NCBI GenBank assembly: GCA_037013495.1
Contig: CM072810.1
Location: 35,121,843-35,185,842 of the forward strand
Length of the DNA stretch: 64,000 nucleotides
Source: Hippophae tibetana
Lineage: Eukaryota; Streptophyta; Magnoliopsida; Rosales; Elaeagnaceae
Direction of reading: 5' to 3'
Shown here one piece after another: positions 40,428 through 52,676 of the stretch. The notes beneath the pieces were generated by a model. The model did no database searches. It had not been told where the DNA came from and saw only the letters and a program-made list of their open reading frames with translations. The translations under genes and the position numbers were made by a program. Position 1 is the first letter of the stretch; the number at the start of each line of letters is the position of its first letter.

Positions 40428-43400
40428 AAATTCTACACAGGTTTTTCAATCAATTTCAACTACCCGTACAATTTGGATGGACCTATTTCGAATAAAAAGT
40501 AGATTGAGAAAATTGTTGTTAGCCTACATTATCATTTTCAAGAAAAAGATACCTTGCTTAAATCCATATAGAAGGCCTGTGAACTTACTATTAAATGAAT
40601 CAGTTGGGAAATTATTCGAACTGCATTATTTGTTGCGAAGATGATAGCAATCCACTTTCGCGGACGGAAAGAGCTTGACTTTATTGACATCAAGTATAGT
40701 GGTACGAGCGAAGCTATTTTGACACAATTGTTAGAAATGATGAATCTAATACCAATGAAGAGAAATATCTATACTTTCCCATAGATTTACTAAATTTCTT
40801 AGAAAGAATAAACCCGTTTTTGGGGATTTAAAAAAAGGTAATCTGAGCTCTAAAATGATTATTTCAATGAATTCATAGTTGTATTTCTTCCAAGCGACTT
40901 CAAAAATTTTGGAGACCACTCATATAGGCATTTGAGCAAAAAACTAAATCTAGAACTATGCAGCTGAACATAAATTTTGAACTCTATATCATCCAAGAGG
41001 ATGAAACTTTGAACAAATTCTACCCAGGTTTTTCAATCAATTTCAACTACCCGTACAATTTGGATGGACCTATTTGGAAAAAAAAGTAGATTGAGAAAAT
41101 TGTTGTTAGCCTACATTATCATTTTCAAGAAAAAGATACCTTGCTTAAATCCATATAGAAGGCCTGTGAACTTATTGTTTAATGAATCAGTTTGGAAATT
41201 ATTCAAACTGCATTATTTGTTGCCAAGATGATAGCAATCCACCTTCGTGGACGGAAAGAGCTTGAATTTATAGACATCAAGTATAGTGGTACGAGCGAAG
41301 CTATTTTGACACAATTGTTAGAAATGATGAATCTAATACCAATGAAGAGAAAATAGCTATACTTTCCCATAGATTTACTAAATTTCTTAGAAAGAATAAA
41401 CCCATTTTTAGGGATTTTCAAAAAAGGTAATCCGACCTCTAAAATAAGTATTTCAATGAATTTATAGTTGTACTTCTTCCAAGCAACTTCAAACATTTTG
41501 GAGACCACTCATATAGGCATTTGAGCAAAAAAATAACTCTAGAACTATGCAGCTCAACATAAATTTTGAACTCTATATCATGCAAGAGGATGAACTTTTG
41601 AACAAATTCTATGCAGGTTTTTCAATCATTATCATCTACCCGTACAATTTGGATGGACCTATTTCGAATAAAAAGTAGATTGAGAAAATTGTTTTTAGCC
41701 TACATTATCATTTTCAAGGAAAAGATACCTTACTTAAATCCATATAGAAGGCCTGTGAACTTACTGTTAAATGAATCAGTTGGGAAATTATTCGAACTGC
41801 ATTATTTGTTGCGAAGATGATAGCAATCCACCTTCGCGGACGGAAAGAGCTTGACTTTAGAGACATCAAGTATAGTGGTACGAGCGAAGCTATTTTGACA
41901 CAATTGTTAGAAATGATGAATCTAATACCAATGAAGAGAAAATAGCTATACTTTCCCATAGATTTACTAAATTTCTTAGAAAGAATAAACCCATTTTTAG
42001 GGATTTAAAAAAAGGTAATCTGAGCTCTAAAATGATTATTTCAATGAATTTATAGTTGTATTTCTTCCAAGCGACTTCAAACATTTTGGAGAGCACTATA
42101 TAGGCATTTGAGCAAAAAACTAAATCTAGAACTATGCAGCTGAACATAAATTTTGAACTCTATATCATGCAAGAGGATGAAACTTTGAACAAATTCTACC
42201 CAGGTTTTTCAATCAATTTCAACTACCCGTACAATTTGGATGGACCTATTTGGAAAAAAAAGTAGATTGAGAAAATTTTTGTTAGCCTACATTATCATTT
42301 TCAAGAAAAAGATACCTTGCTTAAATCCATATAGAAGGCCTGTGAACTTACTGTTTAATGAATCAGTTTGGAAATTATTCAAACTGCATTATTTGTTGCC
42401 AAGATGATAGCAATCCACCTTCGCGGACGGAAAGAGCTTGACTTTATAGACATCAAGTATAGTGGTACGAGCGAAGCTATTTTGACACAATTGTTAGAAA
42501 TGATGAATCTAATACCAATGAAGAGAAATATCTATACTTTCCCATAGATTTACTAAATTTCTTAGAAAGAATAAACCCGTTTTTAGGGATTTAAAAAAAG
42601 GTAATCTGAGCTCTAAAATGATTATTTCAATGAATTTATAGTTGTATTTCTTCCAAGCGACTTCAAACATTTTGGAGAGCACTCATATAGGCATTTGAGC
42701 AAAAAACTAAATCTAGAACTATGCAGCTGAACATAAATTTTGAACTCTATATCATGCAAGAGGATGAAACTTTGAACAAATTCTACCCAGGTTTTTCAAT
42801 CAATTTCAACTACCCGTACAATTTGGATGGACCTATTTGGAAAAAAAAGTAGATTGAGAAAATTTTTGTTAGCCTACATTATCATTTTCAAGAAAAAGAT
42901 ACCTTGCTTAAATCCATATAGAAGGCCTGTGAACTTACTGTTTAATGAATCAGTTTGGAAATTATTCAAACTGCATTATTTGTTGCCAAGATGATAGCAA
43001 TCCACCTTCGCGGACGGAAAGAGCTTGACTTTATATACATCAAGTATAGTGGTACGAGCGAAGCTATTTTGACACAATTGTTAGAAATGATGAATCTAAT
43101 ACCAATGAAGAGAAATATCTATACTTTCCCATAGATTTACTAAATTTCTTAGAAAGAATAAACCCGTTTTTAGGGATTTAAAAAAAGGTAATCTGAGCTC
43201 TAAAATGATTATTTCAATGAATTTATAGTTGTATTTCTTCCAAGCGACTTCAAACATTTTGGAGAGCACTATATAGGCATTTGAGCAAAAAACTAAATCT
43301 AGAACTATGCAGCTGAACATAAATTTTGAACTCTATATCATGCAAGAGGATGAAACTTTGAACAAATTCTACCCAGGTTTTTCAATCAATTTCAACTACC

Positions 43401-43953
43401 CGTACAATTTGGATGGACCTATTTGGAAAAAAAAGTAGATTGAGAAAATTTTTGTTAGCCTACATTATCATTTTCAAGAAAAAGATACCTTGCTTAAATC
43501 CATATAGAAGGCCTGGGAACTTACTGTTTAATGAACCAGTTTGGAAATTATTCAAACTGCATTATTTGTTGCCAAGATGATAGCAATCCACCTTCGCGGA
43601 CGGAAAGAGCTTGACTTTATAGACATCAAGTATAGTGGTACGAGCGAAGCTATTTTGACACAATTGTTAGAAATGATGAATCTAATACCAATGAAGAGAA
43701 ATATCTATACTTTCCCATAGATTTACTAAATTTCTTAGAAAGAATAAACCCGTTTTTAGGGATTTAAAAAAAGGTAATCTGAGCTCTAAAATGATTATTT
43801 CAATGAATTTATAGTTGTATTTCTTCCAAGCGACTTCAAACATTTTGGAGAGCACTCATATAGGCATTTGAGCAAAAAACTAAATCTAGAACTATGCAGC
43901 TGAACATAAATTTTGAACTCTATATCATGCAAGAGGATGAAACTTTGAACAAA
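40428..43953 (+). repeat. 6-unit higher-order repeat, second copy
   Basis: Anchors lie at 40926, 41515, 42102, 42689, 43275 and 43862. This is the partner of 36,905-40,430. Entry to the copy is marked by TTCTACACAGG near 40,429 (matching 36,906). The equivalent place near 43,952 has TTCTACCCAGG, so the duplication ends there. Identity appears close to complete, so this is the youngest event visible in the window, or an assembly duplication. Confidence 0.92.
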
Positions 43954-46900
43954 TTCTACCCAGGTTTTTCAATCAATTTCAACTACCCGTACAATTTGGA
44001 TGGACCTATTTGGAAAAAAAAGTAGATTGAGAAAATTGTTGTTAGCCTACATTATCATTTTCAAGAAAAAGATACCTTGCTTAAATCCATATAGAAGGCC
44101 TGTGAACTTACTGTTTAATGAATCAGTTTGGAAATTATTCAAACTGCATTATTTGTTGCCAAGATGATAGCAATCCACCTTCGTGGACGGAAAAAGCTTG
44201 ACTTTATAGACATCAAGTATAGTGGTACGAGGGAAGCTATTTTGACACAATTGTTAGAAATGATGAATCTAATACCAATGAAGAGAAAATATCTATACTT
44301 TCCCATAGATTTACTAAATTTCTTAGAAAGAATAAACCCGTTTTTAGGGATTTAAGAAAAAGTTAATCCGAGCTCTAAAATGATTATTTCAATGAATTTA
44401 TAGTTGTATTTCTTCCAAGCGACTTCAAACATTTTGGGGACCACTTATATAGGCATTTGAACAAAAAACTAAATCTAGAACTATGCAGCTGAACATAAAT
44501 TTTGAACTCTATATCATGCAAGAGGATGAAACTTTGAACAAATTCTATGCAGGTTTTTCAATCATTATCAACTGCCCGTACAATTTGGATGGACCTATTT
44601 GAAAAAAAAAGTAGATTGAGAAAATTGTTGTTAGCCTACATTATCATTTTCAAGAAAAAGATACCTTGCTTAAATCCATATAGAATGCCTGTGAACTTAC
44701 TGTTAAATGAATCAGTTTGGAAATTATTCGAACTGCATTATTTGTTGCCAAGATGATAGCAATCCACTTTCGTGGACGGAAAGAGCTTGAATTTATAGAC
44801 ATCAAGTATAGTGGTACGAGCGAAGCTATTTTGACACAATTGTTAGAAATGATGAATCTAATACCAATGAAGAGAAAATAGCTATACTTTCCCATAGATT
44901 TACTAAATTTCTTAGAAAGAATAAACCCATTTTTAGGGATTTTCAAAAAAGGTAATCCGAGCTCTAAAATAAGTATTTCAATGAATTTATAGTTGTACTT
45001 CTTCCAAGCAACTTCAAACATTTTGGAGACCTCTCATATAGGCATTTGAGCAAAAAAATAAATCTAGAACTATGCAGCTCAACATAAATTTTGAACTCTA
45101 TATCATGCAAGAGGATGAAACTTTGAACAAATTCTATGCAGGTTTTTCAATCATTATCATCTACCCGTACAATTTGGATGGACCTATTTCGAATAAAAAG
45201 TAGATTGAGAAAATTGTTGTTAGCCTACATTATCATTTTCAAGAAAAAGATACCTTGCTTAAATCCATATAGAAGGCATGTGAACTTACTGTTAAATGAA
45301 TCAGTTGGGAAATTATTCGAACTGCATTATTTGTTGCGAAGATGATAGCAATCCACTTTCGCGGACAGAAAGAGCTTGACTTTATAGACATCAAGTATAG
45401 TGGTACGAGCGAAGCTATTTTGACACAATTGTTAGAAATGATGAATCTAATACCAATGAAGAGAAAATAGCTATACTTTCCCATAGATTTACTAAATTTC
45501 TTAGAAAGAATAAACCCATTTTTAGGGATTTTCAAATAAGGTAATCCGAGCTCTAAAATAAGTATTTCAATGAATTTATAGTTGTACTTCTTCCAAGCAA
45601 CTTCAAACATTTTGGAGACCTCTCATATAGGCATTTGAGCAAAAAAATAAATCTAGAACTATGCAGCTCAACATAAATTTTGAACTCTATATCATGCAAG
45701 AGGATGAAACTTTGAACAAATTCTATGCAGGTTTTTCAATCATTATCATCTACCCGTACAATTTGGATGGACCTATTTCGAATAAAAAGTAGATTGAGAA
45801 AATTGTTGTTAGCCTACATTATCATTTTCAAGAAAAAGATACCTTGCTTAAATCCATATAGAAGGCATGTGAACTTACTGTTAAATGAATCAGTTGGGAA
45901 ATTATTCGAACTGCATTATTTGTTGCGAAGATGATAGCAATCCACTTTCGCGGACAGAAAGAGCTTGACTTTATAGACATCAAGTATAGTGGTACGAGCG
46001 AAGCTATTTTGACACAATTGTTAGAAATGATGAATCTAATACCAATGAAGAGAAATATCTATACTTTCCCATAGATTTACTAAATTTCTTAGAAAGAATA
46101 AACCCGTTTTTGGGGATTTAAAAAAAGGTAATCTGAGCTCTAAAATGATTATTTCAATGAATTTATAGTTTATTTCTTCCAAGCGACTTCAAACATTTTG
46201 GAGACCACTCATATAGGCATTTGAGCAAAAAACTAAATCTAGAACTATGCAGCTGAACATAAATTTTGAACTCTTTATCATGCAAGAGGATGAAACTTTG
46301 AACAAATTCTACCCAGGTTTTTCAATCAATTTCAACTACCCGTACAATTTGGATGGACCTATTTGGAAAAAAAAGTAGATTGAGAAAATTGTTGTTAGCC
46401 TACATTATCATTTTCAAGAAAAAGATACATTGCTTAAATCCATATAGAAGGCCTGTGAACTTACTGTTTAATGAATCAGTTTGGAAATTATTCAAACTGC
46501 ATTATTTGTTGCCAAGATGATAGTAATCCACCTTCGTGGACGGAAAGAGCTTGACTTTATAGACAGCAAGTATAGTGGTACGAGCAAAGCTATTTTGACA
46601 CAATTGTTAGAAATGATGAATCTAATACCAATGAAGAGAAAATAGCTATACTTTCCCATAGATTTACTAAATTTCTTAGAAAGAATAAACCCGTTTTTAG
46701 GGATTTAAGAAAAAGTTAATCCGAGCTCTAAAATGATTATTTCAATGAATTTATAGTTGTATTTCTTCCAAGCGACTTCAAACATTTTGGGGACCACTTA
46801 TATAGGTATTTGAACAAAAAACTAAATCTAGAACTATGCAGCTGAACATCAATTTTGAACTCTATATCATGCAAAAGGATGAAACTTTGAACAAATTCTA

Positions 46901-47976
46901 TGCAGGTTTTTCAATCATTATCAACTGCCCGTACAATTTGGATGGACCTATTTGAAAAAAAAAAGTAGATTGAGAAAATTGTTGTTAGCCTACATTATCA
47001 TTTTCAAGAAAAAGATACCTTGCTTAAATCCATATAGAAGGCCTGTGAACTTACTGTTAAATGAATCAGTTTGGAAATTATTCGAACTGCATTATTTGTT
47101 GCCAAGATGATAGCAATCCACTTTCGTGGACGGAAAGAGCTTGAATTTATAGACATCAAGTATAGTGGTACGAGCGAAGCTATTTTGACGCAATTGTTAG
47201 AAATGATGAATCTAATACCAATGAAGAGAAAATAGCTATACTTTCCCATAGATTTACTAAATTTCTTAGAAAGAATAAACCCATTTTTAGGGATTTTCAA
47301 AAAAGGTAATCCGAGCTCTAAAATAAGTATTTCAATGAATTTATAGTTGTACTTCTTCCAAGCAACTTCAAACATTTTGGAGACCACTCATATAGGCATT
47401 TGAACAAAAAAATAAATCAAGAACTATGCAGCTCAACATAAATTGTGAACTCTATATCATGCAAGAGGATGAAACTTTGAACAAATTCTATGCAGGTTTT
47501 TCAATCATTATCATCTGCCCGTACAATTTGGATGGACCTATTTCGAATAAAAAGTAGATTGAGAAAATTGTTGTTAGCCTACATTATCATTTTCAAGAAA
47601 AAGATACCTTGCTTAAATCCATATAGAAGGCCTGTGAACTTACTGTTAAATGAATCAGTTGGGAAATTATTCGAACTGCATTATTTGTTGCGAAGATGAT
47701 AGCAATCCACTTTCGAGGACGGAAAGAGCTTGACTTTATAGACATCAAGTATAGTGGTACGAGCGAAGCTATTTTGACACAATTGTTAGAAATGATGAAT
47801 CTAATACCAATGAAGAGAAATATCTATACTTTCCCATAGATTTACTAAATTTTTTAGAAAGAATAAACCCGTTTTTAGGGATTTAAAAAAAAGGTAATCC
47901 GAGCTCTAAAATGATTATTTCAATGAATATATAGTTCAATTTCTTCCAAGCGACTTCAAACATTTTGGAGACCACT
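43954..47976 (+). repeat. Mixed domain holding ancestors of distant duplicates
   Basis: Anchors lie at 44451, 45040, 45629, 46215, 46804 and 47394. Part of it (about 43.96-45.02 kb) matches 52.19-53.25 kb at an offset of 8,231 bp (14 units); both have GACGGAAAAAGCTTGAC. The stretch 46.70-48.28 kb matches 53.76-55.34 kb at 7,055 bp (12 units). One unit near 46,170 has a two-base deletion (TATAGTTTATTTC). Confidence 0.8.
45020..46045 (+). repeat. Single-unit tandem duplication
   Basis: The rare words GAGACCTCTCAT (near 45,027 and 45,616), AAGGCATGTG (near 45,273 and 45,862) and GCGGACAGAAAG (near 45,361 and 45,950) recur at 589-bp spacing. They mark one unit copied next to itself. The match ends where GAGAAAATAGC near 45,458 faces GAGAAATATC near 46,050. 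Confidence 0.8.
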
Positions 47977-50326
47977 CATATAGGCATTTGAGCAAAAAAC
48001 TAAATCTAGAACTATGCAGCTGAACAGAAATTTTGAACTCTATATCATGCAAGAGGATGAAACTTTGAACAAATTCTATGCAGGTTTTTCAATCATTATC
48101 AACTCCTCGTACAATTTGGATGGACCTATTAGGAAAAAAAGGTAGATTGGGAAAATTGTTGTTAGCCTACATTATCATTTTCAAGAAAAAGATACCTTGC
48201 TTAAATCCATATAGAAGGCCTGTGAACTTACTGTTAAATGAATGAGTTGGGAAATTATTCGAACTGCATTATTTGTTGCCAAGAGGATAGCAATCCACTT
48301 TCGCGGACGGAAAGAGCTTGACTTTATAGACATCAAGTATAGTGGTACCAGCGAAGCCATTTTGACACAATTGTTAGAAATGATGAATCTAATACCAATG
48401 AAGAGAAAATATCTATACTTTCCCATAGATTTACTAAATTTCTTAGAAAGAATAAACCAGTTTTTAGGGATTTAAGAAAAAGGTAATCTGAGCTCTAAAA
48501 TGATTATTTCAATGAATTTATAGTTGTATTTCTTCCAAGCGACTTCAAACATTTTGGAGACCACTCATATAGGCATTTGAGCAAAAAACTAAATCTAGAA
48601 CTATGCAGCTGAACATAAATTTTGAACTCTATATCATGCAAGAGGATGAAACTTTGAACAAATTCTACCCAGGTTTTTCAATCAATTTCAACTACCCGTA
48701 CAATTTGGATGGACCTATTTGGAAAAAAAAGTAGATTGAGAAAATTTTTGTTAGCCTACATTATCATTTTCAAGAAAAAGATACCTTGCTTAAATCCATA
48801 TAGAAGGCCTGTGAACTTACTGTTTAATGAATCAGTTTGGAAATTATTCAAACTGCATTATTTGTTGCCAAGATGATAGCAATCCACCTTCGCGGACGGA
48901 AAGAGCTTGACTTTATAGACATCAAGTATAGTGGTACGAGCGAAGCTATTTTGACACAATTGTTAGTAATGATGAATCTAATACCAATGAAGAGAAATAT
49001 CTATACTTTCCCATAGATTTACTAAATTTCTTAGAAAGAATAAACCCGTTTTTAGGGATTTAAAAAAAGGTAATCTGAGCTCTAAAATGATTATTTCAAT
49101 GAATTTATAGTTGTATTTCTTCCAAGCGACTTCAAACATTTTGGAGAGCACTATATAGGCATTTGAGCAAAAAACTAAATCTAGAACTATGCAGTTGAAC
49201 ATAAATTTTGAACTCTATATCATGCAAGAGGATGAAACTTTGAACAAATTCTACCCAGGTTTTCAATCAATTTCAACTACCCGTACAATTTGGATGGACC
49301 TGTTTGGAAAAAAAAGTAGATTGAGAAAATTTTTGTTAGCCTACATTATCATTTTCAAGAAAAAGATACCTTGCTTAAATCCATATAGAAGGCCTGTGAA
49401 CTTACTGTTTAATGAATCAGTTTGGAAATTATTCAAACTGCATTATTTGTTGCCAAGATGATAGCAATCCACCTTCGCGGACGGAAAGAGCTTGACTTTA
49501 TAGACATCAAGTATAGTGGTACGAGCGAAGCTATTTTGACACAATTGTTAGAAATGATGAATCTAATACCAATGAAGAGAAATATCTATACTTTCCCATA
49601 GATTTACTAAATTTCTTAGAAAGAATAAACCCGTTTTTAGGGATTTAAAAAAAGGTAATCTGAGCTCTAAAATGATTATTTCAATGAATTTATAGTTGTA
49701 TTTCTTCCAAGCGACTTCAAACATTTTGGAGAGCACTTATATAGGCATTTGAGCAAAAAACTAAATCTAGAACTATGCAGCTGAACATAAATTTTGAACT
49801 CTATATCATGCAAGAGGATGAAACTTTGAACAAATTCTACCCAGGTTTTTCAATCAATTTCAACTACCCGTACAATTTGGATGGACCTATTTGGAAAAAA
49901 AAGTAGATTGAGAAAATTGTTGTTAGCCTACATTATCATTTTCAAGAAAAAGATACCTTGCTTAAATCCATATAGAAGGCCTGTGAACTTACGGTTTAAT
50001 GAATCAGTTTGGAAATTATTCAAACTGCATTATTTGTTGCCAAGATGATAGCAATCCACCTTCGTGGACGGAAAAAGCTTGACTTTATAGACATCAAGTA
50101 TAGTGGTACGAGGGAAGCTATTTTGACACAATTGTTAGAAATGATGAATCTAATACCAATGAAGAGAAAATATCTATACTTTCCCATAGATTTACTAAAT
50201 TTCTTAGAAAGAATAAACCCGTTTTTAGGGATTTAAGAAAAAGTTAATCCGAGCTCTAAAATGATTATTTCAATGAATTTATAGTTGTATTTCTTCCAAG
50301 CGACTTCAAACATTTTGGGGACCACT
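47977..50326 (+). repeat. 4-unit higher-order repeat, first copy (partner 50,327-52,676)
   Basis: Anchors lie at 47982, 48571, 49157 and 49743. Rare markers recur exactly 2,350 bp downstream: AACTCCTCGTAC, CCTATTAGGAAA, AATGAGTTGGG, TACCAGCGAAGCC, TTGTTAGTAATG and ATGCAGTTGAAC. I noticed four differences between copies: AAAGGTAG/AAAAGTAG near 48,150, AACCAG/AACCCG near 48,460, CCTGTTTGG/CCTATTTGG near 49,301 and TTACGGTTT/TTACTGTTT near 49,990. It is slightly older than the 36.9-44 kb pair. Confidence 0.92.
49189..49461 (+). other. Representative plus-strand open frame (90 codons), judged non-coding
   Basis: The frame begins at the ATGCAG(T/C)TGAAC word and ends at the TGA in CCAAGATGATAG. 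It reaches 90 codons here because one T is missing in CCAGGTTTTCAATC. Most units have 69-73-codon versions starting at later ATGs. It is rich in Lys, Arg, Leu and Ile, with no recognisable domain. No Shine-Dalgarno, promoter or poly(A) context can be argued in a repeat of this kind. Confidence 0.12.
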
Positions 50327-52676
50327 CATATAGGCATTTGAGCAAAAAACTAAATCTAGAACTATGCAGCTGAACAGAAATTTTGAACTCTATATCATGC
50401 AAGAGGATGAAACTTTGAACAAATTCTATGCAGGTTTTTCAATCATTATCAACTCCTCGTACAATTTGGATGGACCTATTAGGAAAAAAAAGTAGATTGG
50501 GAAAATTGTTGTTAGCCTACATTATCATTTTCAAGAAAAAGATACCTTGCTTAAATCCATATAGAAGGCCTGTGAACTTACTGTTAAATGAATGAGTTGG
50601 GAAATTATTCGAACTGCATTATTTGTTGCCAAGAGGATAGCAATCCACTTTCGCGGACGGAAAGAGCTTGACTTTATAGACATCAAGTATAGTGGTACCA
50701 GCGAAGCCATTTTGACACAATTGTTAGAAATGATGAATCTAATACCAATGAAGAGAAAATATCTATACTTTCCCATAGATTTACTAAATTTCTTAGAAAG
50801 AATAAACCCGTTTTTAGGGATTTAAGAAAAAGGTAATCTGAGCTCTAAAATGATTATTTCAATGAATTTATAGTTGTATTTCTTCCAAGCGACTTCAAAC
50901 ATTTTGGAGACCACTCATATAGGCATTTGAGCAAAAAACTAAATCTAGAACTATGCAGCTGAACATAAATTTTGAACTCTATATCATGCAAGAGGATGAA
51001 ACTTTGAACAAATTCTACCCAGGTTTTTCAATCAATTTCAACTACCCGTACAATTTGGATGGACCTATTTGGAAAAAAAAGTAGATTGAGAAAATTTTTG
51101 TTAGCCTACATTATCATTTTCAAGAAAAAGATACCTTGCTTAAATCCATATAGAAGGCCTGTGAACTTACTGTTTAATGAATCAGTTTGGAAATTATTCA
51201 AACTGCATTATTTGTTGCCAAGATGATAGCAATCCACCTTCGCGGACGGAAAGAGCTTGACTTTATAGACATCAAGTATAGTGGTACGAGCGAAGCTATT
51301 TTGACACAATTGTTAGTAATGATGAATCTAATACCAATGAAGAGAAATATCTATACTTTCCCATAGATTTACTAAATTTCTTAGAAAGAATAAACCCGTT
51401 TTTAGGGATTTAAAAAAAGGTAATCTGAGCTCTAAAATGATTATTTCAATGAATTTATAGTTGTATTTCTTCCAAGCGACTTCAAACATTTTGGAGAGCA
51501 CTATATAGGCATTTGAGCAAAAAACTAAATCTAGAACTATGCAGTTGAACATAAATTTTGAACTCTATATCATGCAAGAGGATGAAACTTTGAACAAATT
51601 CTACCCAGGTTTTCAATCAATTTCAACTACCCGTACAATTTGGATGGACCTATTTGGAAAAAAAAGTAGATTGAGAAAATTTTTGTTAGCCTACATTATC
51701 ATTTTCAAGAAAAAGATACCTTGCTTAAATCCATATAGAAGGCCTGTGAACTTACTGTTTAATGAATCAGTTTGGAAATTATTCAAACTGCATTATTTGT
51801 TGCCAAGATGATAGCAATCCACCTTCGCGGACGGAAAGAGCTTGACTTTATAGACATCAAGTATAGTGGTACGAGCGAAGCTATTTTGACACAATTGTTA
51901 GAAATGATGAATCTAATACCAATGAAGAGAAATATCTATACTTTCCCATAGATTTACTAAATTTCTTAGAAAGAATAAACCCGTTTTTAGGGATTTAAAA
52001 AAAGGTAATCTGAGCTCTAAAATGATTATTTCAATGAATTTATAGTTGTATTTCTTCCAAGCGACTTCAAACATTTTGGAGAGCACTTATATAGGCATTT
52101 GAGCAAAAAACTAAATCTAGAACTATGCAGCTGAACATAAATTTTGAACTCTATATCATGCAAGAGGATGAAACTTTGAACAAATTCTACCCAGGTTTTT
52201 CAATCAATTTCAACTACCCGTACAATTTGGATGGACCTATTTGGAAAAAAAAGTAGATTGAGAAAATTGTTGTTAGCCTACATTATCATTTTCAAGAAAA
52301 AGATACCTTGCTTAAATCCATATAGAAGGCCTGTGAACTTACTGTTTAATGAATCAGTTTGGAAATTATTCAAACTGCATTATTTGTTGCCAAGATGATA
52401 GCAATCCACCTTCGTGGACGGAAAAAGCTTGACTTTATAGACATCAAGTATAGTGGTACGAGGGAAGCTATTTTGACACAATTGTTAGAAATGATGAATC
52501 TAATACCAATGAAGAGAAAATATCTATACTTTCCCATAGATTTACTAAATTTCTTAGAAAGAATAAACCCGTTTTTAGGGATTTAAGAAAAAGTTAATCC
52601 GAGCTCTAAAATGATTATTTCAATGAATTTATAGTTGTATTTCTTCCAAGCGACTTCAAACATTTTGGGGACCACT
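50327..52676 (+). repeat. 4-unit higher-order repeat, second copy
   Basis: Anchors lie at 50332, 50921, 51507 and 52093. This is the partner of 47,977-50,326. At its left edge the unit reads TTTTGGGGACCACTCAT, joining the GGGG of the type normally followed by CTTATATAGG to the CTCATATAGG of the other type. This is a chimeric junction produced by the exchange. Confidence 0.9.
50592..50825 (+). other. Representative second plus-strand open frame (75-77 codons), judged non-coding
   Basis: This frame covers the CpG-rich block and ends at GGGATTTAAG. It stays open only in units with GAGAAAATATC and closes in units with the one-base-shorter GAGAAATATC or with the GAGAAAATAGC stop. Residues such as HFRGRKELDFIDIKYSG look protein-like, but I recognise no family. 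The frequent one-base indels within the unit argue against present coding function. Confidence 0.12.

Larger units (their letters stand above)
36905..40430 (+). repeat. 6-unit higher-order repeat, first copy (partner 40,428-43,953)
   Basis: Anchors lie at 37403, 37992, 38579, 39166, 39752 and 40339. Rare markers recur exactly 3,523 bp downstream: GAATTCATAG near 37,349/40,872, TTCAAAAATTTT near 37,376/40,899, ATCATCCAAGAGG near 37,466/40,989, GTTTTTAGCC near 38,168/41,691, TTTATATACATC near 39,507/43,030 and CCTGGGAAC near 39,990/43,513. I found no difference on spot checks. Units near 38,579 and 39,752 also share a one-base deletion (GCACTATATAGG). Confidence 0.93.

Noticed and set aside
49189-50825. 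A decayed transposase or other element gene inside the unit
   Set aside because: No catalytic motif, terminal inverted repeats or target-site duplications could be seen, and I recognise no family in either plus-strand frame.
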